This document shows, one piece after another, positions 34,535 through 43,147 of a DNA stretch of 64,000 nt. This DNA comes from Anthropogastromicrobium sp963652495 (GTDB taxonomy: Bacteria; Bacillota; Clostridia; Lachnospirales; Lachnospiraceae), in the NCBI GenBank assembly GCA_963652495.1, contig CAVJTU010000004.1:1-64000 (forward strand). Direction: 5' to 3'. The position numbers and the translations under genes were made by a program. Each line of letters starts with the position of its first letter. The first letter of the stretch is position 1. The notes under the pieces are model-generated. The model ran no database searches, was not told the DNA's origin, and was given only the letters and a program-made list of their open reading frames with translations.

Positions 34535-35221
34535 ATGGAAGACTTTCTTCCTATTATAAAAGCGCGGTCAGGACTGTTTCGTGGCATCGGGGAGAGTGAA
34601 CTGGAAAAAATGTTTAGCTGTCTGGAGGCGAGGACGCAGACCTATCGAAAAGAGGAATATATTTTACGTGAGGGTGAGCAGACAAAGGCATTGGGGCTGG
34701 TACTGTCGGGAAGCGTTCTTGTGGTGCAGGAGGATGTCTGGGGCGGGCGAAATGTCCTTAGTGTGCTTGAACCCGGTCAATGCTTTGCGGAAGTGTTTGC
34801 CTGTGTGCCGGGAAGTGTGTTAAATGTGAGCGTGGAGGCGAAGGAGGACACAATAGTTCTGTTTTTAAATATCGGGCGAATCCTTTCGATCTGCCCGGAC
34901 GGCTGCAGCTTTCATGCGCAGTTGATTCAAAATCTGTTAATTGATATGGCGCAGAAAAACAGAAAACTCAGCGAGAAAATCACGCATATGGCGAAACGTT
35001 CCACAAGGGAAAAGCTGCTGTCGTATCTGTCAGAGCAGGCTGTAAAAAATAAATCGGCTGAGTTTGTGATTCCCTATAACAGGCAGCAGTTGGCGGATTA
35101 TCTTGGCGTGGATCGAAGTGGTCTGTCTGTGCAGATGTGTCGCCTGCGCGATGAAGGGATGCTGACTTTTCATAAAAATAAAATACGACTGATTTACAAG
35201 AATGGTACAGATATGATATGA
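34535..35221 (+). CDS. Crp/Fnr family transcriptional regulator
   Basis: A 228-aa regulator with an N-terminal cyclic-nucleotide-binding-like sensor domain (residues about 10-120) and a C-terminal winged helix (RQQLADYLGVDRSGLSVQMC recognition region). The N-terminal part lacks the four-cysteine Fe-S motif of Fnr, so it may sense through heme or another ligand as proposed for HcpR-like proteins. I chose ATG 34535 with GGAGGTG upstream. It is divergent from hcp and probably controls it. Confidence 0.85.
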   Translation: MEDFLPIIKARSGLFRGIGESELEKMFSCLEARTQTYRKEEYILREGEQTKALGLVLSGSVLVVQEDVWGGRNVLSVLEPGQCFAEVFACVPGSVLNVSVEAKEDTIVLFLNIGRILSICPDGCSFHAQLIQNLLIDMAQKNRKLSEKITHMAKRSTREKLLSYLSEQAVKNKSAEFVIPYNRQQLADYLGVDRSGLSVQMCRLRDEGMLTFHKNKIRLIYKNGTDMI

Positions 35222-35282
35222 TGAAGCAAGCGTCGGAAAGTATATAGCAAAAAAGCGGCAGCGAAAGGAGAAAATAGCGAAT

Positions 35283-36347
35283 ATGAGATTTCCTGAATTT
35301 TTAAAGAAAAATGGTACAATCGGTTTTGTGGCACCGTCATTTGGCTGCAACACGGAGCCATATAAGACTTCATTTGAGCATGCGCTTGAAAAGTTTCAGG
35401 CGATGGGGTATCAGACAAAGCTTGGGTCAAATTGCTTTGAGGGATGTGGAATTGGAATCAGTAATACACCGGCAAAGTGCGCAGCGGAATTAAATGATAT
35501 GTATTTGTCTGATGCGGCAGATGCGATAATCTCCTGCGGCGGTGGTGAGCTGATGTGTGAGATTTTAGATGATGTAGATTTTGAAGCGATTAAGACAGCA
35601 GAGCCAAAGTGGTATATGGGGTATTCAGATAATACAAACTTTACGTTCTTATTGACTACGATTTGCGATGTAGCGTCCATTTATGGACCGTGTGCCGGAA
35701 CTTTTGGAATGGAGCCGTGGGATGAGTCAATTGAAGACAGCTTTTCGCTTTTTACGGGCAAGAAGCTGACGATGCAGAGCTATCCGCTTTGGGAAAAGGA
35801 AGGACTTCGTGATGAGGAACATCCGCTTGAACCGTACAACCTGACGGAAAAGAGTTTTGTGAGAAGCTTCCAGACACAGAAAGATTCAATGGGTGAGATA
35901 CAAGCGGTTGAGACAGAGGATACCATCAAATTCAAAGGAAGGCTGATTGGTGGCTGCATGGACTGTCTTGTGAATCTGACCGGAACAAAGTTTGATCAGG
36001 TAAGTTCATTTAATGAGCGTTATAAGGAAGATGGCATTATCTGGTATCTGGAGGCATGTGATTTAAATGTATTTGCCATGCGCCGTGCAATTTGGGAAAT
36101 GATCCATGCCGGATGGTTTGAACATGTGAAGGGATTTCTGATCGGAAGACCACTCCATTTTGGTGAGGAAATGATTGGCTTAGACCAGTATCATGCGGTG
36201 ATTGATTTGTTAAAAGAGTATCAGGTTCCAATGCTGACAGATTTGGATATCGGTCATTTGGCACCGATGATGACACTGGTGAATGGAAGTCTTGCATCGG
36301 TGACAGCAGAAAAAGGAAAAGTAAAGATTGAGATGGAGCTGATTTGA
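35283..36347 (+). CDS. S66 family serine peptidase (LD-carboxypeptidase/MccF-like)
   Basis: A 354-aa protein. The nucleophile motif GYSDNTNF (Ser near residue 119) and the preceding IISCGGGE are typical of the S66 family, which includes murein LD-carboxypeptidases and the microcin C immunity peptidase MccF. There is no signal peptide, so it is cytosolic. It follows the Crp/Fnr gene by 61 bp on the same strand. Whether the substrate is a muropeptide or a peptide-nucleotide toxin is open. Confidence 0.85.
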   Translation: MRFPEFLKKNGTIGFVAPSFGCNTEPYKTSFEHALEKFQAMGYQTKLGSNCFEGCGIGISNTPAKCAAELNDMYLSDAADAIISCGGGELMCEILDDVDFEAIKTAEPKWYMGYSDNTNFTFLLTTICDVASIYGPCAGTFGMEPWDESIEDSFSLFTGKKLTMQSYPLWEKEGLRDEEHPLEPYNLTEKSFVRSFQTQKDSMGEIQAVETEDTIKFKGRLIGGCMDCLVNLTGTKFDQVSSFNERYKEDGIIWYLEACDLNVFAMRRAIWEMIHAGWFEHVKGFLIGRPLHFGEEMIGLDQYHAVIDLLKEYQVPMLTDLDIGHLAPMMTLVNGSLASVTAEKGKVKIEMELI

Positions 36348-36446
36348 GTCATTGACACCGAATGCAGCGTTATGATAAAATTAACAAAACAACCATAATA
36401 ACAACAACGAAAAATAGTAAAAGGGTTGAAAAAGGAGGAATGGCTC

Positions 36447-37802
36447 GTGAAAAGAGAAGCTTTTAAATCGCGTCTGGGCTTTTTGTTAGTAAGTGCAGGC
36501 TGTGCGATTGGAATCGGAAACGTCTGGCGTTTTCCGTATGTCGTAGGACAAAATGGCGGCGGTATTTTTGTCTTATTTTATTTGATTTTTCTGGTGATAA
36601 TGGGTCTGCCTGTATTGACAATGGAACTGGCAGTAGGTCGTGCAAGCAGAAAGAGTGCGGTACTTAGCTATAAGGCACTGGAAAAGACGGGAAGCAAATG
36701 GCACATCCATGGATGGGTAGCAATCTTTGGCTGCTGTATGCTGATGATGTATTACACGACAGTATCTGGCTGGATGCTGACATATTTCTTTAAGTTTGTG
36801 ATAGGGGAATTTACCAATGGAATGACGACGGAAGACACCGCTCAGGCATTTACGAATTTATTGGGTGATCCAAAGCAGATGGCATTCTGGATGATATTGA
36901 CTGTTGTGGTTGGATTTTTTGTCTGCAGCAGAGGCTTACAGAATGGATTAGAGAAGATCAGTAAGTTTATGATGATAGCACTTTTTGCGTTGATTGTAGT
37001 TCTGGCAGTACATAGTCTGACGCTACCGGGTGTGAAAGAGGGTGTGAAGTTCTATCTGGTGCCGAACACAGAGGCTGTATCAAATGTTGGATTAAAGAAT
37101 GTGATTACGGCAGCCATGAACCAGTCATTCTTTACGCTTAGCCTTGGTTTGTCTGCTATGGAAATTTTTGGCAGCTATATGGGCAAGGAGCATGCGTTAG
37201 CAGGAGAAGGAGCACGTATCTGTGCGATGGATACATTTGTCGCGGTTATGGCTGGATTGATCATTTTTCCGGCATGCTTTAGCTACAATGTGGAAGTGAA
37301 TGCCGGACCAAGTCTGATCTTTATCACACTGCCGAATGTTTTCATAAATATGCCTGGTGGTCGCATTTGGGGAGCGTTGTTCTTTTTGTTTATGACATTT
37401 GCAAGTTTTTCAACGGTTATAGCCGTATTTGAAAATATCATGTCCTTTGGTATGGATATGTTTGGATGGTCAAGAAACAAAGCGGCGCTGATCAATTGCA
37501 TCATTATTTTGATTGCGAGTCTTCCGTGTGTACTCGGTTATAATGTATGGAGCAATCTGCATCTGATTGGTGGACGTGACGTGCTTGACACCGAGGACTT
37601 TATTGTAAGTAATTTGCTGCTTCCGATTGGTTCTTTAATCTATCTGTTGTTCTGTGTAACCAAATGGGGTTGGGGCTTTGACAAGTATATAGATGAGGCA
37701 AACACTGGAACAGGACTTAAGATTTCGAGAAAATTAAAACCGTATTTCCAGTTTATTCTGCCAATTTTAATTCTCATTATCTTGATTCAGGGACTGCTCT
37801 GA
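36447..37802 (+). CDS. Neurotransmitter:sodium symporter (NSS) family transporter
   Basis: A 451-aa Na+-coupled amino-acid-type transporter with 11-12 helices. The signature GCAIGIGNVWRFPYVVGQNG in TM1 and the unwound TM6 region (SFFTLSLGLSAMEIFGSY) match the LeuT fold. I chose GTG 36447, since AAAGGAGG lies 8 bases upstream; TTG at 36426 lies before that site. It probably imports an amino acid. Confidence 0.92.
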   Translation: MKREAFKSRLGFLLVSAGCAIGIGNVWRFPYVVGQNGGGIFVLFYLIFLVIMGLPVLTMELAVGRASRKSAVLSYKALEKTGSKWHIHGWVAIFGCCMLMMYYTTVSGWMLTYFFKFVIGEFTNGMTTEDTAQAFTNLLGDPKQMAFWMILTVVVGFFVCSRGLQNGLEKISKFMMIALFALIVVLAVHSLTLPGVKEGVKFYLVPNTEAVSNVGLKNVITAAMNQSFFTLSLGLSAMEIFGSYMGKEHALAGEGARICAMDTFVAVMAGLIIFPACFSYNVEVNAGPSLIFITLPNVFINMPGGRIWGALFFLFMTFASFSTVIAVFENIMSFGMDMFGWSRNKAALINCIIILIASLPCVLGYNVWSNLHLIGGRDVLDTEDFIVSNLLLPIGSLIYLLFCVTKWGWGFDKYIDEANTGTGLKISRKLKPYFQFILPILILIILIQGLL

Positions 37803-37836
37803 TAAGAGAAGGCAGCGAAAAAATTGTATCACAAAG

Positions 37837-37883
37837 AAAGCGTATCTGTTTAGTGGTTGGACGGGTACGCTTTTATCTTTTTT
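37837..37883 (+). terminator. Terminator after the NSS transporter
   Basis: AAAGCGTA pairs with TACGCTTT, then TATCTTTTTT. Confidence 0.75.
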
Positions 37884-37977
37884 TACCGAATAGCTGCTTG
37901 ACTTTGTGTGCAGATGCACGGCTTTGTGTATGTGATTAAGTATGGATGCAGTTTGACTAATTGCATTCCATGAAGCA

Positions 37978-39006
37978 TTAGCCGTCAAAAATTTGAGGCT
38001 CCGTTCCCTTGTATAAAGCCAGACGAAACCAGTTGACGGGATCAGAGATTGTCTCTTGCTGCTCTTGTTTGTTATAAGTATTAATTACACCAATAATGTC
38101 ATCGAAGGTCAGGCTAAGAAGTGCTTTTTTCACATCTTCTTTGGAGACCGATTCCTGTCCAATAAAAATAAATGGATTAGGATTATTTAACATGTCATAT
38201 AAGACAGAGAAAACGGTATCGAGGACTTCCAGATCATGCTGATTCTCCAGAAAGTTTAAGCCACCATAAGGGTTTTTGAAGCTGCGAATTAAATCATAGT
38301 TAAAGTGCTGATATAAGTAGCTCATTGAATAGCCGGCAGAAAGCTCCATAGAAGGGCTATTTGACCCTGAAACATCTATTTTTTTAGATAAAATTGGACG
38401 TTCCCCTAATGATGTTGCATCCGGGATGAACAGTTCAGATGCTGCATCTGAAGTCATGTCTGTAAAGGATTCTGATAATTCTCCTTCCGACACTTCTGGC
38501 GAAGATGTTACTAAAGACTCAGAAGAATCATCTGGTAAAGGTTCTGCTGAGTCAGCAGTCAGAGCGGCAGATGGAGATTCAACAGCTTCGTTTTGTGAGG
38601 ACGGAGCTTGCACGGAATATCCGGCTAAACGCAGCATTTCAGCCATTTCTTCGAGTTTCTGCTTTGATATTTCTTCAGAAAGCTTGTTTGACGTTGACGA
38701 TTTCCAGATGGAAGGGTCGTCAGTAATAATATAAGAATTACTCAATTGACCACCCTCAGCTGTATAGCGCGGTTGTCTGGAAATGATTTTTTTCTCTTCT
38801 AATGATTTAATTGCATATCGAACCGTACGCTCTGATAATCCGATTTTTTTCGATAATTTAGAAATAGATGGAAATGTAGTACCATCGTATCGCATTAGCA
38901 TAATCAGGACCAATTTTTCTTTTGAATTCAGTCCTTCATAATCCAAAAAATCGTTGTGCATCATAGTGAATGGTCGGTAATTTTTTACTTGTATTTTATC
39001 GCTCAT
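37978..39006 (-). CDS. HTH replication-initiator-like protein
   Basis: A 342-aa protein. Residues about 10-95 form a winged helix of the HTH_36 kind common in plasmid and phage replication proteins (NSKEKLVLIMLMRYDG, then LSKKIGLSERTVRYAIKSLE). The middle (about 120-215) is acidic and Ser-rich, probably disordered. The C-terminus (FDDIIGVINTYN, then DPVNWFRLALYKG) resembles the last helices of DnaD-like or replication-protein tails. It lies 2 bp after a smaller HTH gene, and both read away from the iteron-like array at 39417-40203. It may bind that array. The function is inferred. Confidence 0.65.
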   Translation of the reverse strand: MSDKIQVKNYRPFTMMHNDFLDYEGLNSKEKLVLIMLMRYDGTTFPSISKLSKKIGLSERTVRYAIKSLEEKKIISRQPRYTAEGGQLSNSYIITDDPSIWKSSTSNKLSEEISKQKLEEMAEMLRLAGYSVQAPSSQNEAVESPSAALTADSAEPLPDDSSESLVTSSPEVSEGELSESFTDMTSDAASELFIPDATSLGERPILSKKIDVSGSNSPSMELSAGYSMSYLYQHFNYDLIRSFKNPYGGLNFLENQHDLEVLDTVFSVLYDMLNNPNPFIFIGQESVSKEDVKKALLSLTFDDIIGVINTYNKQEQQETISDPVNWFRLALYKGTEPQIFDG

Positions 39007-39008
39007 GT

Positions 39009-39251
39009 TTAAATGATTACATGATACTGGTTAACCGATCTTCCGCTTTTCACTTCATATTCTAACAGTCCTTTGCTCTTAAGCCCCTTTACTGCTGTAA
39101 TAGCAGTTTTTTTTGTGATGCCAATCTTTTCTGCCAGCGCGCTATAACTAATTTCATTTACATCCATAATTGCTAATAAAACCAGCTTTTCGCTGCAGCT
39201 CAATCGGTTATCATATAAGACTTTGCGCTCAATCTGTGTATCCCCAGCCAT
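39009..39251 (-). CDS. Small winged-helix DNA-binding protein
   Basis: An 80-aa protein that is one winged helix (LSCSEKLVLLAIMD, then SALAEKIGITKKTAITAVKG), similar in plan to the N-terminal domain of its downstream neighbour, suggesting a shared origin. GAAAGGAGAGGGT precedes ATG 39251. It is the first gene of a two-gene unit starting about 170 bp from the array, so it is a candidate array-binding repressor. Confidence 0.7.
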   Translation of the reverse strand: MAGDTQIERKVLYDNRLSCSEKLVLLAIMDVNEISYSALAEKIGITKKTAITAVKGLKSKGLLEYEVKSGRSVNQYHVII

Positions 39252-39346
39252 GATACCCTCTCCTTTCTTGAAACTCGGTGTAATTTTTATATCTGATTAA
39301 GTATATCACATTGAAGGAAAAATTACAATCAGTTTATTTTGGTTTA

Positions 39347-39400
39347 TTTAACCGAATCAGGCAAGCAGCGAAGCGGATTGCGAATGTCTGCTTTGACAGA
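39347..39400 (+). repeat. Dispersed repeat family B, copy 2
   Basis: TTTAACCGAATCAGGCAAGC followed by AGCGAAGCGGATTGCGAATG and TCTGCTTTGACAGA. It sits directly before the iteron-like array. Confidence 0.75.
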
Positions 39401-39416
39401 GATACAGCTCCAATCC

Positions 39417-40203
39417 CTGCAAAACATGCAGTCCACCCATGCAAAATGTGCAGTACCTCCCTGCAAGAAATGCAGCCCCCACTGCAAATCATGCAGAGGG
39501 AATTGAGTTATCCCCAAGTTATCCCCAAAGTTATCCCCAAGATACAGGTACGCCCTGCAAATTATGCATCCCCTACTGCAAGTCGTGCAGTACCTCCCTG
39601 CAAGAAATGCAGCCCCCCACTGCAAATCATGCAGAGGGAATCGAGTTATCCCCAAGTTATCCCCAAAGTTATCCCCAAGATACGGGTATGCCCTGCAAGA
39701 AATGCAGCCCCCCCTGCAAAATGTGCAGTATCTCCCTGCAAAAAATGCAGCCCCAACTGCAAGTCGTGCAGAGGGAATTGAGTTATCCCCAAGTTATCCC
39801 CAAAGTTATCCCCAAGATACAGGTACGCCCTGCAAATTATGCATCCCCTACTGCAAGTCGTGCAGTACCTCCCTGCAAGAAATGCAGCCCCCCACTGCAA
39901 ATCATGCAGAGGGAATCGAGTTATCCCCAAGTTATCCCCAAAGTTATCCCCAAGATACGGGTATGCCCTGCAAGAAATGCAGCCCCCCCTGCAAAATGTG
40001 CAGTATCTCCCTGCAAAAAATGCAGCCCCAACTGCAAGTCGTGCAGAGGGAATTGAGTTATCCCCAAGTTATCCCCAAAGTTATCCCCAAGATACAGGTA
40101 CGCCCTGCAAAACATGCACCCCCTACTGCAAAATATGCAGTTCCCCCTGCAAAATGTGCAGTACCTCAATGCAAGAAATGCAGGGGCTGTTAAGTTATCC
40201 CCA
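39417..40203. repeat. Iteron-like array: 24 TGCA palindromes alternating with DnaA-box-like triplets
   Basis: About 24 units of the form TGCAA-N4-TGCA, about 22 bp apart, stand in groups of four. After each group come three copies of TTATCCCCA spaced 11 and 12 bp. The triplets start at 39508, 39646, 39783, 39921 and 40058, i.e. every 137-138 bp, and a single TTATCCCCA ends the array at 40195. Alternate 137-bp units differ slightly, giving a 275-bp period. TTATCCCCA is the one-mismatch DnaA box also frequent in oriC. The three forward frames are open here, but this follows from repeat composition; I see no gene in 39252-40354. Confidence 0.9.
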
Positions 40204-40354
40204 ATGCATTGTGTATAAAAATACTGTGGGGGTTCTGCTATAGAATTGGCATGAGATTCTGTGAACTTTGCCTAATTTTTTTGAGGCTCTTAGAATGCGC
40301 TTGAAAAATAAATTCAAATGCTTTATACTCACAAAGTGAAGAAAGGAGAGAACT

Positions 40355-41341
40355 ATGGCAACGCTGAAAGATGTAGCGAAGGCTTCCGGATTGACAGTGG
40401 GAACTGTTTCTAGAGTTTTGAATAATAGGGGATATATAAGTGATAAGACAAGAGAGAAAGTGTATCAGGTAATGAAAGAATTGAATTACCAGCCAAATGA
40501 AATGGCACGTTCGCTTTCAAAACAGAAGAACAATACAATAGGAATTATTCTTCCTCAGATTGAACATCCTTATTTTGCAAAAGTCTTAGGACGTCTGGAG
40601 CGAGAGGCTACTAAGCGAGGATATCGTACAATGCTGTTTGTATCCAAAAACAGAGAGGAACGTGAGGAGGAATGTATAGAGATGTGCAAAAGTGCCAGAG
40701 TTGCAGGCGTAGTAGTGTGCAGCGGATGCTTTGGTACAGAAAAATTTGCAGGACTTGATTTTCCGTTAATCACGCTTGAGCGATCCATTGACCAGGCAAC
40801 ATCAGGTGTTGAGTGTGACAATTATCAGGGAGGTGTGCTTGCAACGCAGCTTTTGATTGATAAGGGATGCCGTAAATTGATGTATATCGGTGGTATGAGC
40901 GCCGGTGAGGATGTGGCCATGCCGGCAGATTTTCGTGAAGTTGGATTTCGCGATACCTGTGAAAAGCAGAAGGTAAAAAATCTGGTGATGGTGACGGATA
41001 AAGAACAGTTTGATACGATGGAATACTATAGCTTTGTGAGAGAACAGATTGAAAAACATCCGGATGTGGATGGTGTATTTGCAAGTTCTGATATTATTGG
41101 TGCGTATGTGCTTCAGGCTTGTCGCGATCTGAATATTCGCGTTCCGCAGGATGTAAAGATTGTAGGGTTTGATGATGTAAATATTGCGCAGTTCACGACT
41201 CCGGGACTGACAACAATTCACCAACCGGTAGAACAAATGGCAGAACAGGCAATTTCAGATATTTCATTAATTGACGCAGGGAAGATGGTTCCTTCCAGAA
41301 CGGTATTTCCTGTAACGCTTGTAGAACGTGGGACAACTTAA
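40355..41341 (+). CDS. LacI family transcriptional regulator
   Basis: A 328-aa repressor/activator. The N-terminal helix-turn-helix and hinge (TLKDVAKASGLTVGTVSRVL, then NEMARSLSKQ) are classic LacI. The C-terminal periplasmic-binding-like domain (from about residue 60) senses a sugar or sugar phosphate. AAAGGAGAG precedes the ATG. It lies just upstream of a sugar ABC importer, whose promoter overlaps a candidate operator, so it probably controls that operon. Confidence 0.95.
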   Translation: MATLKDVAKASGLTVGTVSRVLNNRGYISDKTREKVYQVMKELNYQPNEMARSLSKQKNNTIGIILPQIEHPYFAKVLGRLEREATKRGYRTMLFVSKNREEREEECIEMCKSARVAGVVVCSGCFGTEKFAGLDFPLITLERSIDQATSGVECDNYQGGVLATQLLIDKGCRKLMYIGGMSAGEDVAMPADFREVGFRDTCEKQKVKNLVMVTDKEQFDTMEYYSFVREQIEKHPDVDGVFASSDIIGAYVLQACRDLNIRVPQDVKIVGFDDVNIAQFTTPGLTTIHQPVEQMAEQAISDISLIDAGKMVPSRTVFPVTLVERGTT

Positions 41342-41368
41342 CAAATAAAATAATTACCAATAGACTTA

Positions 41369-41418
41369 AAAAAGATTGTTGCATAATGAGTAGGATATTC
41401 ATGAGCAGCAATCTTTTT
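41369..41418 (+). terminator. Terminator after lacI-type gene
   Basis: GATTGTTGC pairs with GCAGCAATC (one G-U), with an A run before and TTTTT after. Confidence 0.75.
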
Positions 41419-41466
41419 CTTGTATATATTGGACATTGGTAAACAGTTTTAAAAAAGAAAAAATCG

Positions 41467-41477
41467 CAAGCGGTTAT
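41467..41477. promoter_or_regulatory. Upstream half of an inverted 11-mer pair (candidate LacI-family operator)
   Basis: CAAGCGGTTAT, the exact reverse complement of ATAACCGCTTG at 41639-41649, which overlaps the -35 box. The 172-bp separation would suit DNA looping. Confidence 0.4.
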
Positions 41478-41638
41478 TATAAGAAAAACCAAATTTATTC
41501 TAAAAATAATCATGACAGATACGTTTGTTTAAGCATATATTGAAATGAATACGCAGACAAACTGATATAGTGCACAAAATATACATAGTGAAATCATATA
41601 AAATCAACAAAATGCATTTTACACGAAAGAAAAATATG

Positions 41639-41675
41639 ATAACCGCTTGACATATACAAAGTGCAGTGCTATGAT
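41639..41675 (+). promoter_or_regulatory. Promoter of the sugar ABC operon with overlapping operator half
   Basis: TTGACA (41647-41652), a 17-bp spacer and TATGAT (41670-41675). ATAACCGCTTG (41639-41649) overlaps the -35. The leader to the start codon is about 55 nt. Confidence 0.8.
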
Positions 41676-41736
41676 GAAGCCACAAACAAAAAACGTCGCG
41701 AACGAGACAAGACGTAAAAACAGGAGGATATTCATT

Positions 41737-42993
41737 ATGAAAAGAAAAGCAACAGTAGCACTTACACTCGCAGCAGCAATGGCAGCCACCGCAGTTCCGG
41801 CAATGGCAGATGATAAGGTGAGCATCACTATTTTCAACTCCAAGATGGAGGTTCAGAGCCAGTTTGAGGAGATGGCAGAAAAATATTCTGAGGAGACCGG
41901 CGTAGATGTTGAGGTTTACTACTCCAGCGATACCGTAGCAGCTCATCTGGCAACCAAGTATTCAGCAGGTGATCCGTACACTTTGGCAATGGTAGATGCA
42001 AGAGATGTCTATTCTCTGGCAGAAGAGCATGCGATCGATATGAGCGATCAGGATTGGGTAAAGAATACCAACTATGCGATCGGTGTAAATGGTGAGATCA
42101 ACGGTTTCCCGGTATGTGTTGAGGCTCGAGGCCTGATCTACAATGCAGATGCAATTGAGGCAATTACAGGTGAGACTTTTAACCCGGAAGATTACAAGAC
42201 ACTTGATTCCTTTAAGGAACTGATTGAGCAGTTAAAGGAAGGCGGAATGGAGACTCCGACTGGAATTATGAAGGAGGATTGGTCCTTAGCAGCTCACTTC
42301 CTGGCAGAAGTAACAGAGGAGCAGCCGGATGTAGATGAGTTTATCACGAAGCTGCATGACGGTGAGGCGGATCTGATCAACAATGAGAAGTTCAATTCTT
42401 TGATGGATTTCTTTGATGTTATGATGGAGAACAATTACGCGAAGGATTCTGCAATTGCAGCAGAGCGTGAGGTAACAGAGATGATGTTAGCCGAGGGCGA
42501 GATTGCATTCATGTTCGGCGGCAACTGGGACTGGTCCGTAATCAATGCATATGACTATTCTGAGAACATGGGCATGATGCCTGTTCCGCAGAACACCGAT
42601 GATGGCTCCAATGAGAAGCTTGTAGGTGGTGGTTCCAAGTATTTTATGATTGATTCTTCTGATGATACAACTGATGAGCAGCGTCAGGCAGCACTTGATT
42701 TCTTAGAGTGGCTGGCAGATTCTGAGGAGGGACAGTCCTTCATTACTGAGGATTGTGCACTTGTTCCGGCATTCTCCAACAATGAGAACGAGGTAGCAGA
42801 TCCGCTTGGACAGTCTGTTAAGGAATATGCAGATAATGAGGCACTGATTGATAATTACAACTATATGCCAGACGATCACATTTCTCTGTGTGGAGCAATC
42901 TTCCAGAAGTATCTGGCAGGACAGATTGATCGCGAGGAGTTTGCTTCTGAGATCGAAGATTACTGGAAGTCCGCAGATGTTGTGGAGCACTAA
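41737..42993 (+). CDS. Sugar ABC transporter substrate-binding protein
   Basis: A 418-aa extracellular binding protein of the family 1 (MalE-like) fold, probably the receptor of the importer encoded next. A signal peptide runs to AVPAMA-D (near residue 25). No lipobox cysteine is present, unlike most Gram-positive binding proteins, so it would be cleaved by signal peptidase I unless held otherwise. Internal motifs such as IAFMFGGNWDW and GGGSKYFMI are typical. I chose ATG 41737, with AGGAGG upstream, over ATG 41647, which overlaps the promoter. The sugar is not identified. Confidence 0.9.
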   Translation: MKRKATVALTLAAAMAATAVPAMADDKVSITIFNSKMEVQSQFEEMAEKYSEETGVDVEVYYSSDTVAAHLATKYSAGDPYTLAMVDARDVYSLAEEHAIDMSDQDWVKNTNYAIGVNGEINGFPVCVEARGLIYNADAIEAITGETFNPEDYKTLDSFKELIEQLKEGGMETPTGIMKEDWSLAAHFLAEVTEEQPDVDEFITKLHDGEADLINNEKFNSLMDFFDVMMENNYAKDSAIAAEREVTEMMLAEGEIAFMFGGNWDWSVINAYDYSENMGMMPVPQNTDDGSNEKLVGGGSKYFMIDSSDDTTDEQRQAALDFLEWLADSEEGQSFITEDCALVPAFSNNENEVADPLGQSVKEYADNEALIDNYNYMPDDHISLCGAIFQKYLAGQIDREEFASEIEDYWKSADVVEH

Positions 42994-43063
42994 TCATACG
43001 AGTACATCTAATTTTTGATAGAGAATGTCTCCTCTAATCATAAAGGAAGGCATCACCCCAATA

Positions 43064-43099
43064 GAGGCTGTCTGTTGATGACAGGCGGCAGACAGTCTC
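43064..43099 (+). terminator. Intercistronic hairpin after the binding-protein gene
   Basis: GAGGCTGTCTG pairs with CAGACAGTCTC, followed by GTCTTTTCTCTT. Such hairpins often cause partial termination or protect the 3' end, allowing more binding protein than permease. Confidence 0.6.
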
Positions 43100-43147
43100 G
43101 TCTTTTCTCTTATAAAAATAGTAAATACAGGGAAGGGGATCGTGATT

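Noticed and set aside
39417..40203. CRISPR array
   Set aside because: The units are palindromic and nearly identical in both repeat and intervening parts, there are no unique spacers, and no cas genes are nearby.
39311..40243. Overlapping Cys/Pro-rich reading frames (repeats like CKKCSPP and SYPQVIPKV) across the array, in all forward frames and also in reverse
   Set aside because: Openness in several frames at once follows from the tandem DNA repeat, which lacks stop triplets. There is no ribosome-binding site and the periodicity belongs to the DNA (22, 137, 275 bp), not to one protein frame.
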